A stretch of 64,000 bases of DNA from Balaenoptera acutorostrata (taxonomy: Eukaryota; Chordata; Mammalia; Artiodactyla; Balaenopteridae), in assembly GCF_949987535.1 (NCBI RefSeq), contig NC_080069.1, positions 46,303,269 to 46,367,268 on the forward strand, given 5' to 3'. Below are positions 10,474 through 23,199 of the stretch, piece by piece (positions within the stretch are counted from its first letter, which is position 1; every line of letters starts with the position of its first letter). The notes beneath the pieces are model-generated. The model searched no databases, had not been told where the DNA came from, and saw only the letters and a program-made list of their open reading frames with translations. A program made the translations under genes and the position numbers.

Positions 10474-10776
10474 ATATATTTTTTTAAATTTTATTTATTT
10501 ATTTATTTATTTAGGGCTGTGTTGGGTCTTTGCTCCTGTGCGAGGGCTTTCTCTAGTTGTGGCAAGTGGGGGCCACTCTTCACCGCGGTGCGCGGGCCTC
10601 TCACTATCGCGGCCTCTCTTGTTGCGGAGCACAGGCTCCAGATGCGCAGGCTCAGTAATTGTGGCTCACGGGCCTAGTTGCTCCGCGGTATGTGGGATCT
10701 TCTCAGACCAGGGCTCGAACCCGTGTCCCCTCCATTGGCAGGCAGATTCTCAACCACTGCGCCACCAGGGAAGCCC
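10474..10776 (-). mobile_element. CHR-type SINE (tRNA-Glu derived), antisense
   Basis: Read on the minus strand, it begins GGGCTTCCCTGGTGGCGCAG and carries a B-box-like GGGTTCGAGCC. It continues with the CHR body (GAGCCACAATTACTGAGCCTG) and ends in a TAAA-type tail, seen here as TTTATTTATTTATTTA. CHR SINEs are specific to cetartiodactyls and abundant in cetaceans. They are non-coding and mobilised in trans by L1 proteins. Twelve-base duplications on both sides confirm the edges. Confidence 0.95.
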
Positions 10777-10788
10777 ATGACTGGATAT
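10777..10788 (-). repeat. Target-site duplication, right of CHR SINE
   Basis: Second exact copy of ATGACTGGATAT, abutting the SINE head. Confidence 0.88.
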
Positions 10789-12080
10789 TTTTTAACATCA
10801 AATGTTTAAAAGTTTATATATATATATAATTTTGAAAAATTACTTGTATAACTGGAGCAAAATCATGGGTTTCTGAAAATATTTATATATTGTTCAGTCC
10901 AACACACTGCAGTTCCTGTGTTAAATTAAAATTGGTCATTTTTCATGGCTTGTGATAGTGACCTGGTTTCAATGTAAAAAACTCTGAAGGCATCGCATAC
11001 CCAAAAGTAAGGTAATGCTGAGTGACAGTTTGATTAGTCTTTCTCATGCGGGAAAAGAAGAAAAGGAGTATTATTTTGGGCAGAAGTAATTAAGCCTCAC
11101 TTAGTGTTCCTGTCCAATGTCTGTGGAAGAGTTTTAGTGATATTAGAAGAACAAAAGAAGAAGGGTGGTAGGTACAGGCTAATGCCACCTCCAATTTAGT
11201 GATTGTTGTAGATGTAAAAACGTATAGCTTGAGCCTCAGATTCTGAAGACTCTTCATATATGTATTGAAATTACTATTGGAATGAAACATACCTCAGTGA
11301 CACAAATCTGGGAAGAATTTCATAGCATACACTTTGATGCTGGGATGGGTTTAAGTCTGATCCACAGCCAAACACCAATGCTCTTATTTTGTGCATTTTC
11401 AAAATCAGCTCACTTTCTTTACTTATATTTTCCCTAACCCTGTCCATTGTGCTTTATTAATATATGTCTGTTTCCATGTTATTTGATAGATCATAGATGC
11501 TATCTGCAGATGATAAATTTCTTTGAGGGAAGATCTATATAATTTCTCCTTTCTCCAATAGTAAGAGTTTATTAAGATGCTTCATGTTTTTAAAAAGCAA
11601 TAAATAATCTTCAAGTTTATCTTAAGTATTAAATAATATAAATATATATTGTTATTCTGAGTGGCAATTTAATGCATATATTTTATCCATTAACACAAAA
11701 GACAACAATTATAACTTCTGTACATCCTAAATGATTATGTAGCTTTGCCTTTTTTACATGTGGTTAGTTCTCCATTACATATAAATAGAATGAATCCACA
11801 TTTTATTTTTCAATCTGGGAATCAAATTTTAAGACTAAAAGGAGGAGAAATTCCTACTGTTTTAGATATCTGGGAAGCTAGCATGACCCTACGTATAGAA
11901 AATGTCAGTATAGATATTTGTGATCAAGTACAGTATGCCCTGATTATATATACTAAGAATTTTCCATGACCATTTTATATAAAATAGCATTTCCCAAAGC
12001 TTCCCACTATTCTCCTTTATGCTTCATACTCCCTTTCTTTATAACTGTAGCTGACACATATTGCAGTATAGCTAACCCTC
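10789..12080. other. Unique AT-rich sequence
   Basis: Includes a (TA)n run near 10816-10828. No gene or repeat was recognised. The open frame at 11745-11969 shows no family motif. Confidence 0.5.
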
Positions 12081-12084
12081 AAAG

Positions 12085-12305
12085 TTCTGTTCTAAGTGTT
12101 TTATATATATTAATTTATTTAATATGCTCTATAATTGGGTTATTATTATCTGTGATTTACAAACTAGGAAACAGAAATACACGGAGACTTAGAAATGAGT
12201 CCAATGTCATGCATGTCATACAGCTAGTAAGTGAAGGAAGGGGGCCCCAGATTTCAAAACCTGGCAGTTTGTCCAGAGTTTGTGCCCTAAGCAACTGTAC
12301 AAAAC
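12085..12305 (-). repeat. MIR SINE, near full length, antisense
   Basis: GTTCTGTTCTAAGTGTTTTA, TTAATTTATTTAATATGC, AAACTAGGAAACAGAAATAC, ACAGCTAGTAAGTGAAGGAA and an end near AGAGTTTGTGCCCTAAGCAA follow the MIR consensus order on the complementary strand. Confidence 0.85.
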
Positions 12306-12344
12306 TGTCTCTTTCATACAACTTACTGCCACTTTGCATATTGT

Positions 12345-12525
12345 ATATTTTTGTGTGTGTATGTTTGTCTATTTATCTTCTCTCTCTCCCCAGAAGGATG
12401 CAGGCTTTTTAACAATACAGATTTTTCTTTTTCTTTTTTACACTGCTGACCCTCATTAACTAGAATATCTGGCTCATAGTAGGCCTCAAATATTTATAGA
12501 AGCAGTCAGAGAATGAATGAACCAT
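12345..12525 (+). repeat. L2 LINE, 3' end
   Basis: A CTCCCCAGAAGGATGCAGGC section is followed by GGCTCATAGTAGGCCTCAAATATTT and an AATGAATGAA end, the order of the L2 3' terminus. Confidence 0.6.
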
Positions 12526-12529
12526 TACC

Positions 12530-13750
12530 AACTTTACATCTACATTATTTTCACACATATATGTTTTGACAATATCATGTTTATGACTTCAGAGTACTGA
12601 GCCCTCTCTAGTAGGTCCATATGAAGCAAAATATGAATCTAAAATAATCCTATAAATAACATGAAACTGAAGGTAAAATCACATGGACATTCCAAAGTGA
12701 CTATAAAGAGAGAGAATCCATTTAGGATAAAGCAGAAAGGAAATAAGCAGTGCCAGAATAAAGCAAGAGAGCTTAAACATGAGTTTATGAGAAAAAGAGA
12801 GACCCCTGAGACCTCTGGAGTGGTAGTCTTCTGTGTATATTGTGTGCACATTTTGGCATAAACAAAGGAATGAGTAGGGGTTCTGGAATAAATCATAATT
12901 TTTATTTCATCTTAAGTTACATTTGTTTGTAAGATTTTAATGTATATAATATAATTACTACACATGCAAAATTCATAAATAAATTGATATGGATTATAAG
13001 GGCAGAGTGTGTTTAAAATCTAGCAATTAGGTGACCAAATAAAGTAGCTTTGAGGGCACCTGCAAGTGTCACCTGAAAAAGAAGCCGCTTTACAACATGG
13101 CCATCCTCGCGTATTCCATCATTTCAGTAACCTTTCTCACAATGGCTTTCACAGATCTACACCAGTGAGGCCATAGCTTTGTGCAACAATTTTTTTCTAT
13201 TCTGGATCTTGAAGCAGCAGAAATTCTGGGACCTCTGTCTATGAACCCTGATCATACCACGGCAGGCTGCCCGTCATCTGTGGTACCTGGGCATTTGAGG
13301 TTAGAGGAGGGAGAGAGGTGGCCATAGAGCAAGAGGAAGAGGCAATGGGCAGCTGTTTCATCAGCACTGCCATCATGTGCAGCTTTAGATATAGCCTAGC
13401 TCTCATATCCTCTCTCCTAATAACTTGCCAATATATTGTTGGTAGTCAGAAATGACTTTAAAAACAGGCTGCTCTCATAATTATAGAAAGAAAGCTAAAA
13501 CTACATATTCTCTGAGAAATGTACTACAGTGAGTGAGTTTTAATAAAAGTAAGAATGTCTCTCAAATCCCATTCTGTTTTAATGTTGCGTGGTTGGACCC
13601 TGATGTTGCATGGAGCCTGACATGGTATGTAATGAATCCTAGTGAGGGAGCAGGAAGGAAAGGAAGCATCAGAGAGAACAATTTCCCTATTTTGTAACAC
13701 TGTGCCTAGCCTTAGCTGACGTTTGTGAGAGTAGATAGAAAGAATAGGTG
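12530..13750. other. Unique sequence, nothing recognised
   Basis: No exon-like open frame and no named repeat were recognised. The 13080-13330 part is less AT-rich, but its frames are interrupted. Confidence 0.5.
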
Positions 13751-13754
13751 AAGA

Positions 13755-13990
13755 CTTTCATATCTGGTTGTGAATCTTAGGTGAATTAATATTAATCTCT
13801 CTGAGCCTAAGTTACCCTATTTGTAAAACAGGAATAATAACAGTACCTACCTCATAAGGTTGTTTTGAAGATTAAAAAGAAAGTTTATTTAAAACAGGAA
13901 TAATAACAGTACCTACCTCATAAGATTGTTTTGAAGATTAAAAAGAAAGTGTATGTATTTAAAGTGTATATTGTCTCAAAATGAGAGCCA
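13755..13990 (+). repeat. MIR SINE carrying an internal tandem duplication
   Basis: CTCTGAGCCTAAGTTACCCTAT, GTAAAACAGGAATAATAACAGTACCTACCTCAT and GGTTGTTTTGAAGATTAAA are the MIR core. The second half of the core occurs twice (13825-13890 and 13891-13956). Confidence 0.85.
13825..13956 (+). repeat. 66-bp tandem duplication
   Basis: Two adjacent units begin AAAACAGGAATAATAACAGT at 13825 and 13891. They differ at only about two to four positions, so the duplication is much younger than the MIR that contains it. Confidence 0.92.
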
Positions 13991-15646
13991 GCTTTGATAC
14001 TATGGTACGGACACACTAGTATTTCTACATGTAAATTAACACTTGATACCATGATGAATTAGAAAATTCTCAGAATAAGTTTTTATGTAGTGAATCTTAT
14101 TTCTTTCATCAATGACAGACTCTACATCATTAATTTGCCTAAATTTATTTATTTCTGATGACTTGAGAAAGAACACACTGTTATGATAGCAGCTGTCCTT
14201 TTAATTTTTTCTTATGATATTTCTGGAAGAAGTCTTCTTTTATATAAAGAATTTCCAAATATGAATTAATTGCAAAATTTTAGCTCTTCTTTTTGTGTTC
14301 CATGAGGCCAAGTTGCCAGATATTTAGTTGAAGTTCATGCACCATTTACAATTTATTAAACATATTTGTTTCTAAAAAATTGCAAGTATGTATCTCTTTT
14401 TAAAACTTTTATGCTGGGCATGTTTTAACTCTATATGTGGTTATATAAGTTTATAACCCTTTTTGTGTCAGCTTTAATTTTTATGTCTTGTGGCACCAGT
14501 AACAGTTTCCTTATTCTTAATCTGCAAATTTAATCCATAGCACTGGGATAGAGTATTGGGTATTTGCTGCCTTAACAAAATAACATGTCCTCTACTATCC
14601 TTAAATTCTTGGAGTAAACATAGAAGAATGTGATGAAACATTCACATTCTCAGTTTTCTCTTTCTTGAGATGCAGTTGAAAAAAATCATTATTATTATAA
14701 TTTGAGTGTATTGTACTTCCTCTGAGGTACACTCTGCTAGTGTGAAGAACTTGGCTATGTCCCAGTAGATGACTGGTTATCCCTTCAAATGTCCTAAATA
14801 CCTCCTGCAAAGGACCAAGGGAACTCAGCAGTCTGTATTAGTTCAACAAGTTACAGAATATCTGTAAAAATGGCTTCTGATTGAAATATTACCCAGCATG
14901 GTCAATTATTAGACATATCTTTTCCTAAAATCATAATTAAAAAAAATCTCTTTAGATACATCTGGATAAGATTAAACAAACTTCCATAAATCACTATAGG
15001 AATGATCTAACAGAACCATTGTACAACTGGTAAAAATAAGTATCTGCTTATTACCAGGTCAAAACTATATCTCCAAAATTTAGCTTTATTCTCTCACAAA
15101 AATATTTACTCTACTGAATATCAAAATCATCGTTACACTAAGTCCTCCCATCTTAGAATAAGCATTATCCTTTCTACTGAGTTCTATCCCTATTTTCCAA
15201 TCTGCCAGAAACGGCTCTAATGAAAATGAAATGGAAATCATGTCTGCTAATATTGACCTTAATTGAATTTATTGGTCAACCAACAGAACATTTTTTTTTT
15301 TCATTTGTAGATGTAATGCACTACAGGAAAATCTCTATTACCAAATAATGTGTGTAATACCAATGTTAAATACATATTGTCATGTTTTCTCATATATGTA
15401 AATGGGAAATGTTTTGATCATGAAATAACACCACTCTCTAGGCATCTCCTGGAAGAGTTTATTTTAAATGTTATAATTAATATTTTAAGGTTTTTAATGT
15501 AAAATTTTATTTAAATGAGTATAGACCATTATATTAACTATAATAAGTTGAGAGTAAAGTTTTTTTTCTAGTTAACATCAAGTAAAATACAGAAGAAAAC
15601 AATTACATGGAATATATTAAGTGCTTAAGGAAGTTTTTCTATTTAA
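13991..15646. other. Unique AT-rich sequence
   Basis: No gene or clear repeat was seen. Short antisense open frames (such as 14601-14810) have no motif. Confidence 0.5.
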
Positions 15647-15659
15647 AAAAAGCAACCTT
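15647..15659 (+). repeat. Target-site duplication, left of CHR SINE
   Basis: AAAAAGCAACCTT, repeated at 15966-15978; the A-rich edge makes its length ambiguous by one or two bases. Confidence 0.88.
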
Positions 15660-15965
15660 GGGCTTCCCTGGTGGCGCAGTGGTTAAGAATCTGCCTGCTA
15701 ATGCAGGGGACACGGGTTCGAGCCCTGGTCTGGGAAGATCCCACATCCCACATGCCGCGGAGCGGCTAGGCCCGTGAGCCACAATTACTGAGCCTGCGCG
15801 TCTGGAGCCTGTGCTCCGCAACAAGAGAGGCCATGATAGTGAGAGGCCCGCGCACCGCAATGAAGAGTGGCCCCCACTTGCCGCAACTAGAGAAAGCCCT
15901 CGCACGGAAACAAAGACCCAACACAGCCATTAATTAATTAATTAATTAATTAATTAAAAAAAAAG
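15660..15965 (+). mobile_element. CHR-type SINE (tRNA-Glu derived)
   Basis: Starts GGGCTTCCCTGGTGGCGCAG, has the Pol III B-box-like GGGTTCGAGCC near 15714 and the CHR body, and ends in a (TTAA)n-like tail (TAATTAATTAATTAA) followed by an A-rich tail. It is close in sequence to the copy at 10474-10776, so both belong to a young short subfamily. CGGGTTCGAGCC and other CpGs are retained. Confidence 0.96.
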
Positions 15966-15978
15966 AAAAAGCAACCTT
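15966..15978 (+). repeat. Target-site duplication, right of CHR SINE
   Basis: Second copy of AAAAAGCAACCTT, directly after the tail. Confidence 0.88.
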
Positions 15979-16029
15979 AAGTTGTGATCTATACTGGGAG
16001 TCAAGTTCATATTGTACATTTCTATATTT

Positions 16030-16205
16030 ATTGGTTTTCTATTGCTGAGTGACAATTTACTACAAACTTAGTGGCTTAAAACAATATACATTTATTATCT
16101 CATATTTCTGTGTGTCAGGACTCCAAGCACAGCTTAGCTAAATCCTCTGATCAAAATCCTCTGATTAAAAGGCTGCAATCAACATTTGAGGTGCAGGTTC
16201 TCTTC
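16030..16205 (-). repeat. MLT1-like LTR remnant (MaLR), antisense, tentative
   Basis: TTCTATTGCTGAGTGACAAT, ACAAACTTAGTGGCTTAAAA and ATTTATTATCTCATATTTCTG resemble the antisense end of MLT1-class LTRs. Similarity fades by about 16205. Confidence 0.5.
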
Positions 16206-18450
16206 CAAGCTCACTGGTTTCATTTAAACACAAACCCAGACTTAGGTAAAGAAACTGTACTCAAAAAGGGTATTACTGATCTCAGGATCTACAAGTGTCT
16301 CAAAAAGCAAACAGGAGAAGGCTTTTCTTTTATAGAGAAGGGAAAATAGGGCTTACAGGACCTTTGTGCGGGAGAGGGACAGGTGATGGCCAAATCAGTA
16401 TGCTTTAACAGGAAATGTTTCTCCCAGTGGCTGGTTCATTCTTGGAGTGAGCTGTTAAGGGGGGTTGGGGTGTTCTGCACCTTAGTGCTTGCTTAATCCT
16501 GGGGATGAGCCAAAGTTCCCAGGATTGCTAGAAAGTGTAGAGTGACTGAAAGATGGCAATTAAGAACTGAAGAAGGGAGAAAAAGTTTAAGAAGATTTGT
16601 AATGAAAGTGGTATGTGGAAGCTAATAATATTTTGTGAACTTTATAAAGGCTCCTGCAAAATAGTGTTTGTGAACTAAGGAAATTAAGGATCTGTGACCA
16701 AACCTAAACATGTAGATATGAAACATACAAGCATAAGAATAACGTGCTGTAACTGATGTAATTTCACTAGAGCATGGAAACTATAAACATAAAGAAAATA
16801 AATGAAAAACTTTGAGGGACCAGACATTAATTAACTTTGAATTCTAGACTTCAGCATTTGAGCTTTACAACACACCAATCATTATAATGATTCAGACTCT
16901 GAATTTATCTTCTGTAAGAATACAATGATCCATTTAAAATCGTTCTCTTTAAAAATTGTACAGCGATAAATGTCACTATGTAAGTTTTCCATGCTATAAT
17001 CTAAGTTTCTTCATCTTTTCCCCACAAATATTTGGATATGGGCTAATTTTAGAAAAAAATTACGAAGTGGTAAGGTACTGTCTTTGGACCACTCAGTGTC
17101 TGATTATCTTTCTTGCTTTTTCAGCAAAACTTGGTAAAAGGTCATTAATTTTAATAAAAGTTAAGGTGGTATGTTATCTATATTCTCAATACACATATAA
17201 ATGGTAACATTTTATTGTATTATTTTTACAATATGACATTTAATGAACATGTGCAATCTAAGTTTTTAGCACATTAAAATTGACAACATATCCTGCATAT
17301 GTTTTATTAATTTCAATGCATTGTTTTTTCAAGACAGTGAAACAAAAATAATTCTTATCTTGATGTTTGAAGCCAAAATGGAAAATTATTTTTTCCAGAA
17401 TTTAAGAGGCTTTCTTAGTGCTAAAGAAAATTAGGGTTTCTTTGGCGTTGTCAATGAAAATTTTTCAGATGACAGAATTCATTGAAATTGTAGGCAACCA
17501 TCTGAATCATGTATTTCATATGCATTTGAACGTTAAAGTTTTAATGTACCTTTAGAAACCAGAGGTATTGTCTTCATAAGTGGTATGATCTGGTAGGATT
17601 TACTTCTGAACCAAATGGTGGCAGTTTGGGAAGGAAATAATCCTATTCCAATTTGCTTCATATAGTCCTTTTCCTTAGGCTAGCATGTTGAATTCTGAAA
17701 AGATAAGAAACATTTCACAGCATGTATAAACACAAAAGATATTGTACAAGTTCATTTGGAATACTATTTCAATTTGCAGGCTTTTAGAATGAAAAAAATG
17801 GATATAACTTTCTGCCGGGAAAACGAGATATAATCTTTAGAGTTCATCACAAATAAGAGGAAAACATACTTCCTTGCTGTCTAAGCTTATTGAACCCTGA
17901 TTTTGTTCAATACTAATGTAGCAGTCTTCAGGAAAGATATTTTTTTCTTCACACCCCTGAGGGATAGGGATCATTATTCGACCTACTTATGGCCAATGAA
18001 ACCTAAAGGGAAATTTAATAGGAAAGTTTGGGGATAGCCTTTGCCAAACTCTAACAGAGACAGATGCTAGAGAATTCTTCACTGGAACCATTCCTTTTCC
18101 TTCATTTCTGCCTAGTAAATGATAAGTTGCTTGGAGTTAAAACAGCTATCTTGTGATCATGAGTTGAAAATCTTAATGACTAAAAAAATCAACAGCTATT
18201 ATGGTCGAGTTGAAATCTGGAAAGCCTAGTTTCTTGGTAGTATTATTAAGTGATGAAGTCGGAGACAATCAACCTTCAGACCTCTTCATAAATAATATCT
18301 TCATAAATAATATCTATATCAATTATGCCTCTTGATTAGGCTTCTATTGCTTGCAATTGAATGTGTCTTACTGATGCAAAAGTTCAAGGAAAACTAGGAA
18401 GAAATCATAACAACAGGTTGACAAATAGATAAAAGAGCTTTAACCATTTT

Positions 18451-18477
18451 ATCTAATTGATCTAATGTCAATTAGAT
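18451..18477. other. Perfect 10-bp stem hairpin
   Basis: ATCTAATTGA, a 7-base spacer, then its exact complement TCAATTAGAT. AT-rich, and quite possibly chance in 64 kb. Confidence 0.6.
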
Positions 18478-21400
18478 GTTGGCAAAGAAGGCGGAAGCAC
18501 GGGTTCTCAAAAGAGTGAGTCAAAATGAGAAGTGTGGGAGATTGAGTGTATTAGATACAGTAGATCCAACCCTGAGTCAAACCTAAGTTTGTAAGAAACT
18601 ATCCAATCATTCAAACATTATTGTTGTCTTTAGAGTAGCCGAGAAATTATAAGAAGCATAAATTTCATGTCTGAACATATATAATCCTGATTTCCTGTGA
18701 CTGAAACTAACTTGGCTCATGGAATAATTTTGCTAGTTCATGGTAAACTCAGGCAGGTCTAGTTTATACTCACTCTCTCCTGTGTCCCTATTAAATAAGT
18801 CAGCATTCACATCTCTCTACAATTCATTTTCGTTCTACAAGGTGACATGTGGGTTGCCAGGAGGCCTACAACGTAGCATGGTGTGAGGGGTGATCTACAT
18901 GCTTGTCCATGGTTCTGTTCTTTCTTTGTTAGACCCTACTCAGATCTAAGTCATCTTGCAATGCATGGGCAGGTTTTCCTCTGTCCCTGTAGGGTTAGCT
19001 ACTTATAATCTCTGTTCCTAGGTAACATCTAGTGGTTCAGAAAACTCTAAATTATCTTCTTGTGAATTTTGAAAGCCCTTTTTTTCTTCCACTCCTTTCA
19101 GCTACTTAATGCACTCCTTTTTGAAGGCTGGGATTTTCATAGTTTTCCCTATACTTCTTAAGCAAATGGATCTAACAATTGAAATATTATGTAGCTTTTA
19201 AGATTTGTTCTGCAACAATTTTCAGAATGTTTATTGTAGGGTTCAAAAGAAAATGCATTTACTTTTTGATTATCCTTTTATTAAAGCTAGTGCTTATATA
19301 TTTGCTGCTGCTTTATTTTGTTGACAAGGGAGGGAAAACATAAATTGAAAAAACACATGACTTAAAATCAACTAATTAGCCTGGTCCATGTACCGTGTAC
19401 CAGGCACTTTGTTAAGCTTAAAGGGAAATAAGATATCTGTATCAGATATTTGTATCTGACACTAAGGTCCTTACTGTCTATTGAGACACTCAAAACATAT
19501 AAGTAATATAAAGTGGTAAGAAAGACATTTGTGATTTTGCTTTTAATATTCCTATTAAAGTGTTTTAGTGGAGTGTACTCATTATTAATTTGAGAAACTA
19601 TTGTCTTGGCATGTAGTATCTGCACTGATGATTATCAGTGGTTAGAGATTATCATAGGAATTGGAGAAAACCTAATCTACTGCCTCTGTTCCCTCTTTTC
19701 ATATTTCTTTTGTTCCTTATTTCAAATTGTTGTTAATTAACACTTATTACCACGTGTTAATGAAGATTAATGGAGATCTTTAAAAGGAAAACTGACCCCA
19801 TGGGAAAGCACATGGGTAGAAAAGTTAGAAAGAAGATACTGATGTTAAGAAGAAAAGTAGAATTAAATTAAAGTTAAATTTGAATAGAAGATAAAGTTAA
19901 AACTAAGAAAATAAAAAGCAGCTGCAGAAGTAAGAATGACTGAAAAAGAAAAACTTTGAACACTCAGTTATTTAGGTATTTCAAAACAATATTCTTGAAG
20001 AGAAGTAGGTTATGGCTGGAAGACTAATTGCCACTGAGACTGGAATATCGATCCTGAGCAGTTATGGCTTTTCAGAAAAGAGATGTATTACCCCCAGTTT
20101 ATTCACCTTTGAAAACCAAGCCCATGCGCCTGCCTCTCTGCAGTGTTCCGTCCACCCCTTTTCCATCTGGTTAGGCATATCTTCTTTATATTCCCATAGT
20201 ATCAGCCCTAACCCTAGACAGATGGAAGGGGTCCTGCTGGGGCTGCAGGTGTTGAGAGGGCCCCTCTCTGGTTTCCCTCTGAAACAAGGGAGTCTGGGGT
20301 CAAAGGGACTTGCCCTGCCTTCTAGACCAGTCTCTGGGCAAACCATTAGAAACCCTGCCCTAAAGGCTCCCAGCCTGTTTTTAAGGCTTGTGTAGCCCAC
20401 TTTCCGCTGTGCCATTTTTATCAGAGAGTAGACCGGAGAGGGGCTAATGAGTGCAGCATCTATACCTGAGGAACGAGTAAGGAATAGTTACTTTCACAGA
20501 TAGGAAGAGAGGCATTGAATTCTGTGTCATGAGCCTGATGTGGGAAAAGTAGGGAACCTGGAATCTGCTCTATACATACTACCATATTCCTATGCAAAAT
20601 TGCGGAGGAGTTCAATAATTCTAGATTTGAATTTGGTCTCGAAGCTCAGATTCCTTTAAGGCACTTTAAAGAATGATGCTAGCAAGGATGGGAGGAAGAG
20701 TTTGAAGCAACAAGGACAGACTAATCAGCAAGCAGAGAAATACTTTCCCCTCTTCTCTTCCGACTTCAGCTTAAAAACTGCAGCTTCTCTGAGGAATGGA
20801 TCATAGTTTTTGGAAGGGAAAAAAGAAAATAAATTAATTTTGAAATTGTGCCGGACTATACACATTATTTTGGTATGAACTGTTGCTTTAAACATAACTT
20901 GAAAACGAATCTCCCTCCTTCCCCTACATTTTTCCCTTTTCTTCTTCCATTTGACTGAACATTGCAATAAAAGGAACAGTGTCTTGGATACAGGGGTAGA
21001 AGCACATGTTGAGGATGGCAGAATTATGCTACTAGCCTTGGAATCCCTTCCTACCTTTGGATTACTATTTATGGAAAAAATAAATATCTCCTTAATTTTT
21101 GGCCAGTGTTTTCTGTGATTTCTTTGTTGCAGCAACTTATTCTGTCCTCCAACTAATTACCTTCCAGCTGTCACAACATGACCATTCCAAGGGCATGGCT
21201 AAACATATTGAGATCGGAGGAAATGCCAGGCTGCATACACGTTATGCAAATGTGTGAAGTGATATGCAGTGAAGTTTGCACAAGTTTAAAAACGAAATAA
21301 TCCTTAACTGGCTTACTACAATTACATGTGCCTTCCTAGTTCAGGAATCCTTGCATTGTGACCTAGCAAATCTGTGGAAAAATAATTATTCTAATCTATT

Positions 21401-22844
21401 AAATACAGTTATAATAGTTCAGACATACAAAAAAAGGAAACATTTTCTAAGATTTTCTAGTAAGAAAATAACCTGCAGAGCACATACTGCATTGTTGTTG
21501 GGTGGTTTAACTCTTTTTTGATCATTGGTATGTTCAATGGGGAGCCATCACTGATTAAATAAAAGAAAAACCAGTATTCTTTTGTCACCTCTCAGAAATC
21601 CTTATAATATTTTAATATTTTTCCTCTTTCCATCTAATGATAGTTCTTAACTATTTCCTGGTGTACAAGTTTACAAAATAATGTAGATTTTAGACTGAAA
21701 AGAGTTTTCTGGAAAATTCAAAATATCATAATATATTCTCCAATACACTAAAAAACAATGTGAAGGACATGCAGCTAATCTGCTTTAGATGAATTTTCTT
21801 TTTCTTTGGGGAATCACTGTAATTAGTTCATTTTGGGTGGGAGTGGTGCAATTATTATTATTTTTGTTTTACAAAAAAATTATACCATATGGGAACATGA
21901 CTATGGAACTTCATTTTGGTAGCAATTTTTATGTTTTTTCTTCCACTCCTTCACATGGCAATACACAAAAAGAAATAACAACATTTTATGCAGTAGGTAT
22001 TTCATCCAAAGTTAACCAACATATCATTAACAGAATTATAATAACCCAAATTTCACTACAATTATAATTTAAACTAGTTACACTTATTTATTTTATGCAT
22101 GAACAGATTAAAGAAAACTCTATTCCATAATTTAGACTGCTTTAAATAATTGCTATCAAACAGTTGCTTTCTTTGCAAAGAGGATATTTTGTCATGCTAA
22201 CACATACATATTTATGTACATATTTGAATGAGAAAAAAATATTCATTTTCACATAAGACAATTTCAAGTTAGATACCTTATCTTAATCTAAAAATCGTAC
22301 TTTTTGTGGATTTTGTATTTATATTTGTCAAAGCTCAAACACTCAAAGAACATAAAGAACTAACAAAACATAAGAGAAACAAAGTGCCTCAAAGCTCCCC
22401 AAAATAATTCCTTTGTGGGTTTAAAATCATATCAAATTCAATGAGAGGTAAGCAGTGTATCTTCTCAGTTAAGACCATGTTTAGCAGTTCTGAGTCAATT
22501 TTTCTTAGAATCTAATTTTCTCGTTGACATATTTTTCATATAAAAATGGAGCACAAATTGAAGCATGCCTCATTTATTTAGGATTTAATATCTGTGACTA
22601 AAAAAAACATTTATAGTAAAATAATTTAAAAGAGACCAGAAATACTTCAAAAACATATTAGATTGTCACTTATAGCTGATTTATACAGTTCTTAATATTA
22701 AATAATATCTATGTGACATTTGAAATATTTTTCTATTTGCGGACCCCTTATTTCACTTTCTACAATGCTCCTTTTTCCACCATTGATAGCAGCAACGTAA
22801 CAGCGGCAGTGATCACAAGAGTAAGTGGTTCTTAAGGAGCAAAC

Positions 22845-22866
22845 ATGTCACAGCCGGCTGTGACAT
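22845..22866. other. Perfect 22-bp palindrome
   Basis: ATGTCACAGCC followed by GGCTGTGACAT, each the reverse complement of the other with no spacer. It contains TGTCA/TGACA half-sites and a GCCGGC centre, in otherwise AT-rich unique DNA. A dimeric transcription-factor site is possible but unproven. Confidence 0.7.
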
Positions 22867-23199
22867 CTCTTGATTATCTGCTGAGTGGCTGCTCCTTGGA
22901 TTGTCCATTGCTGATTATTAGCTATAGGTAGCTGATTATTAAATTAAACCACTTGTGCTGGTGGCTTATTCTCAGTATTTCCTCTTTCTCTATTCTCAAT
23001 CTGTCTTAAAACTGACTGTCACATAGGTTCTTCTCTCATCATTCTACTTAAATGCTCCTTACTAAATTGGGCAGTAAATTTGTTAATGTCATATGGAATG
23101 AGTCTCACTTGTGCTTCACCATGTGGGATTATTTACCATTCCCATCTTCTTAAAGTTCTATATTCTGTTTCCCCTTACATGTATCTAAACATTTCTTCT

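Larger units (their letters stand above)
16206..23195. other. Long unique gene-desert interval
   Basis: Seven kilobases of AT-rich DNA in which I recognise no exon, RNA gene or confident repeat. Its longest open frame is 20012-20395 (+, 127 codons), in a slightly GC-richer stretch that is also open on the minus strand. It shows no domain, signal peptide or family resemblance. A small hairpin at 18451-18477 and a perfect palindrome at 22845-22866 are listed separately. Confidence 0.5.

Noticed and set aside
15700..15730. Possible tRNA gene (A and B boxes)
   Set aside because: These are the Pol III boxes of the tRNA-derived CHR SINE head, not a folded tRNA.
18283..18313. TTCATAAATAATATC repeated twice
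   Set aside because: A 15-bp duplication in AT-rich DNA; too small and too ordinary to mean anything alone.
20012..20395. 127-codon + strand open frame overlapping a 117-codon minus frame in unique DNA
   Set aside because: Open in both strands, no domain, no signal peptide, no splice or promoter context. Chance is the simplest explanation.
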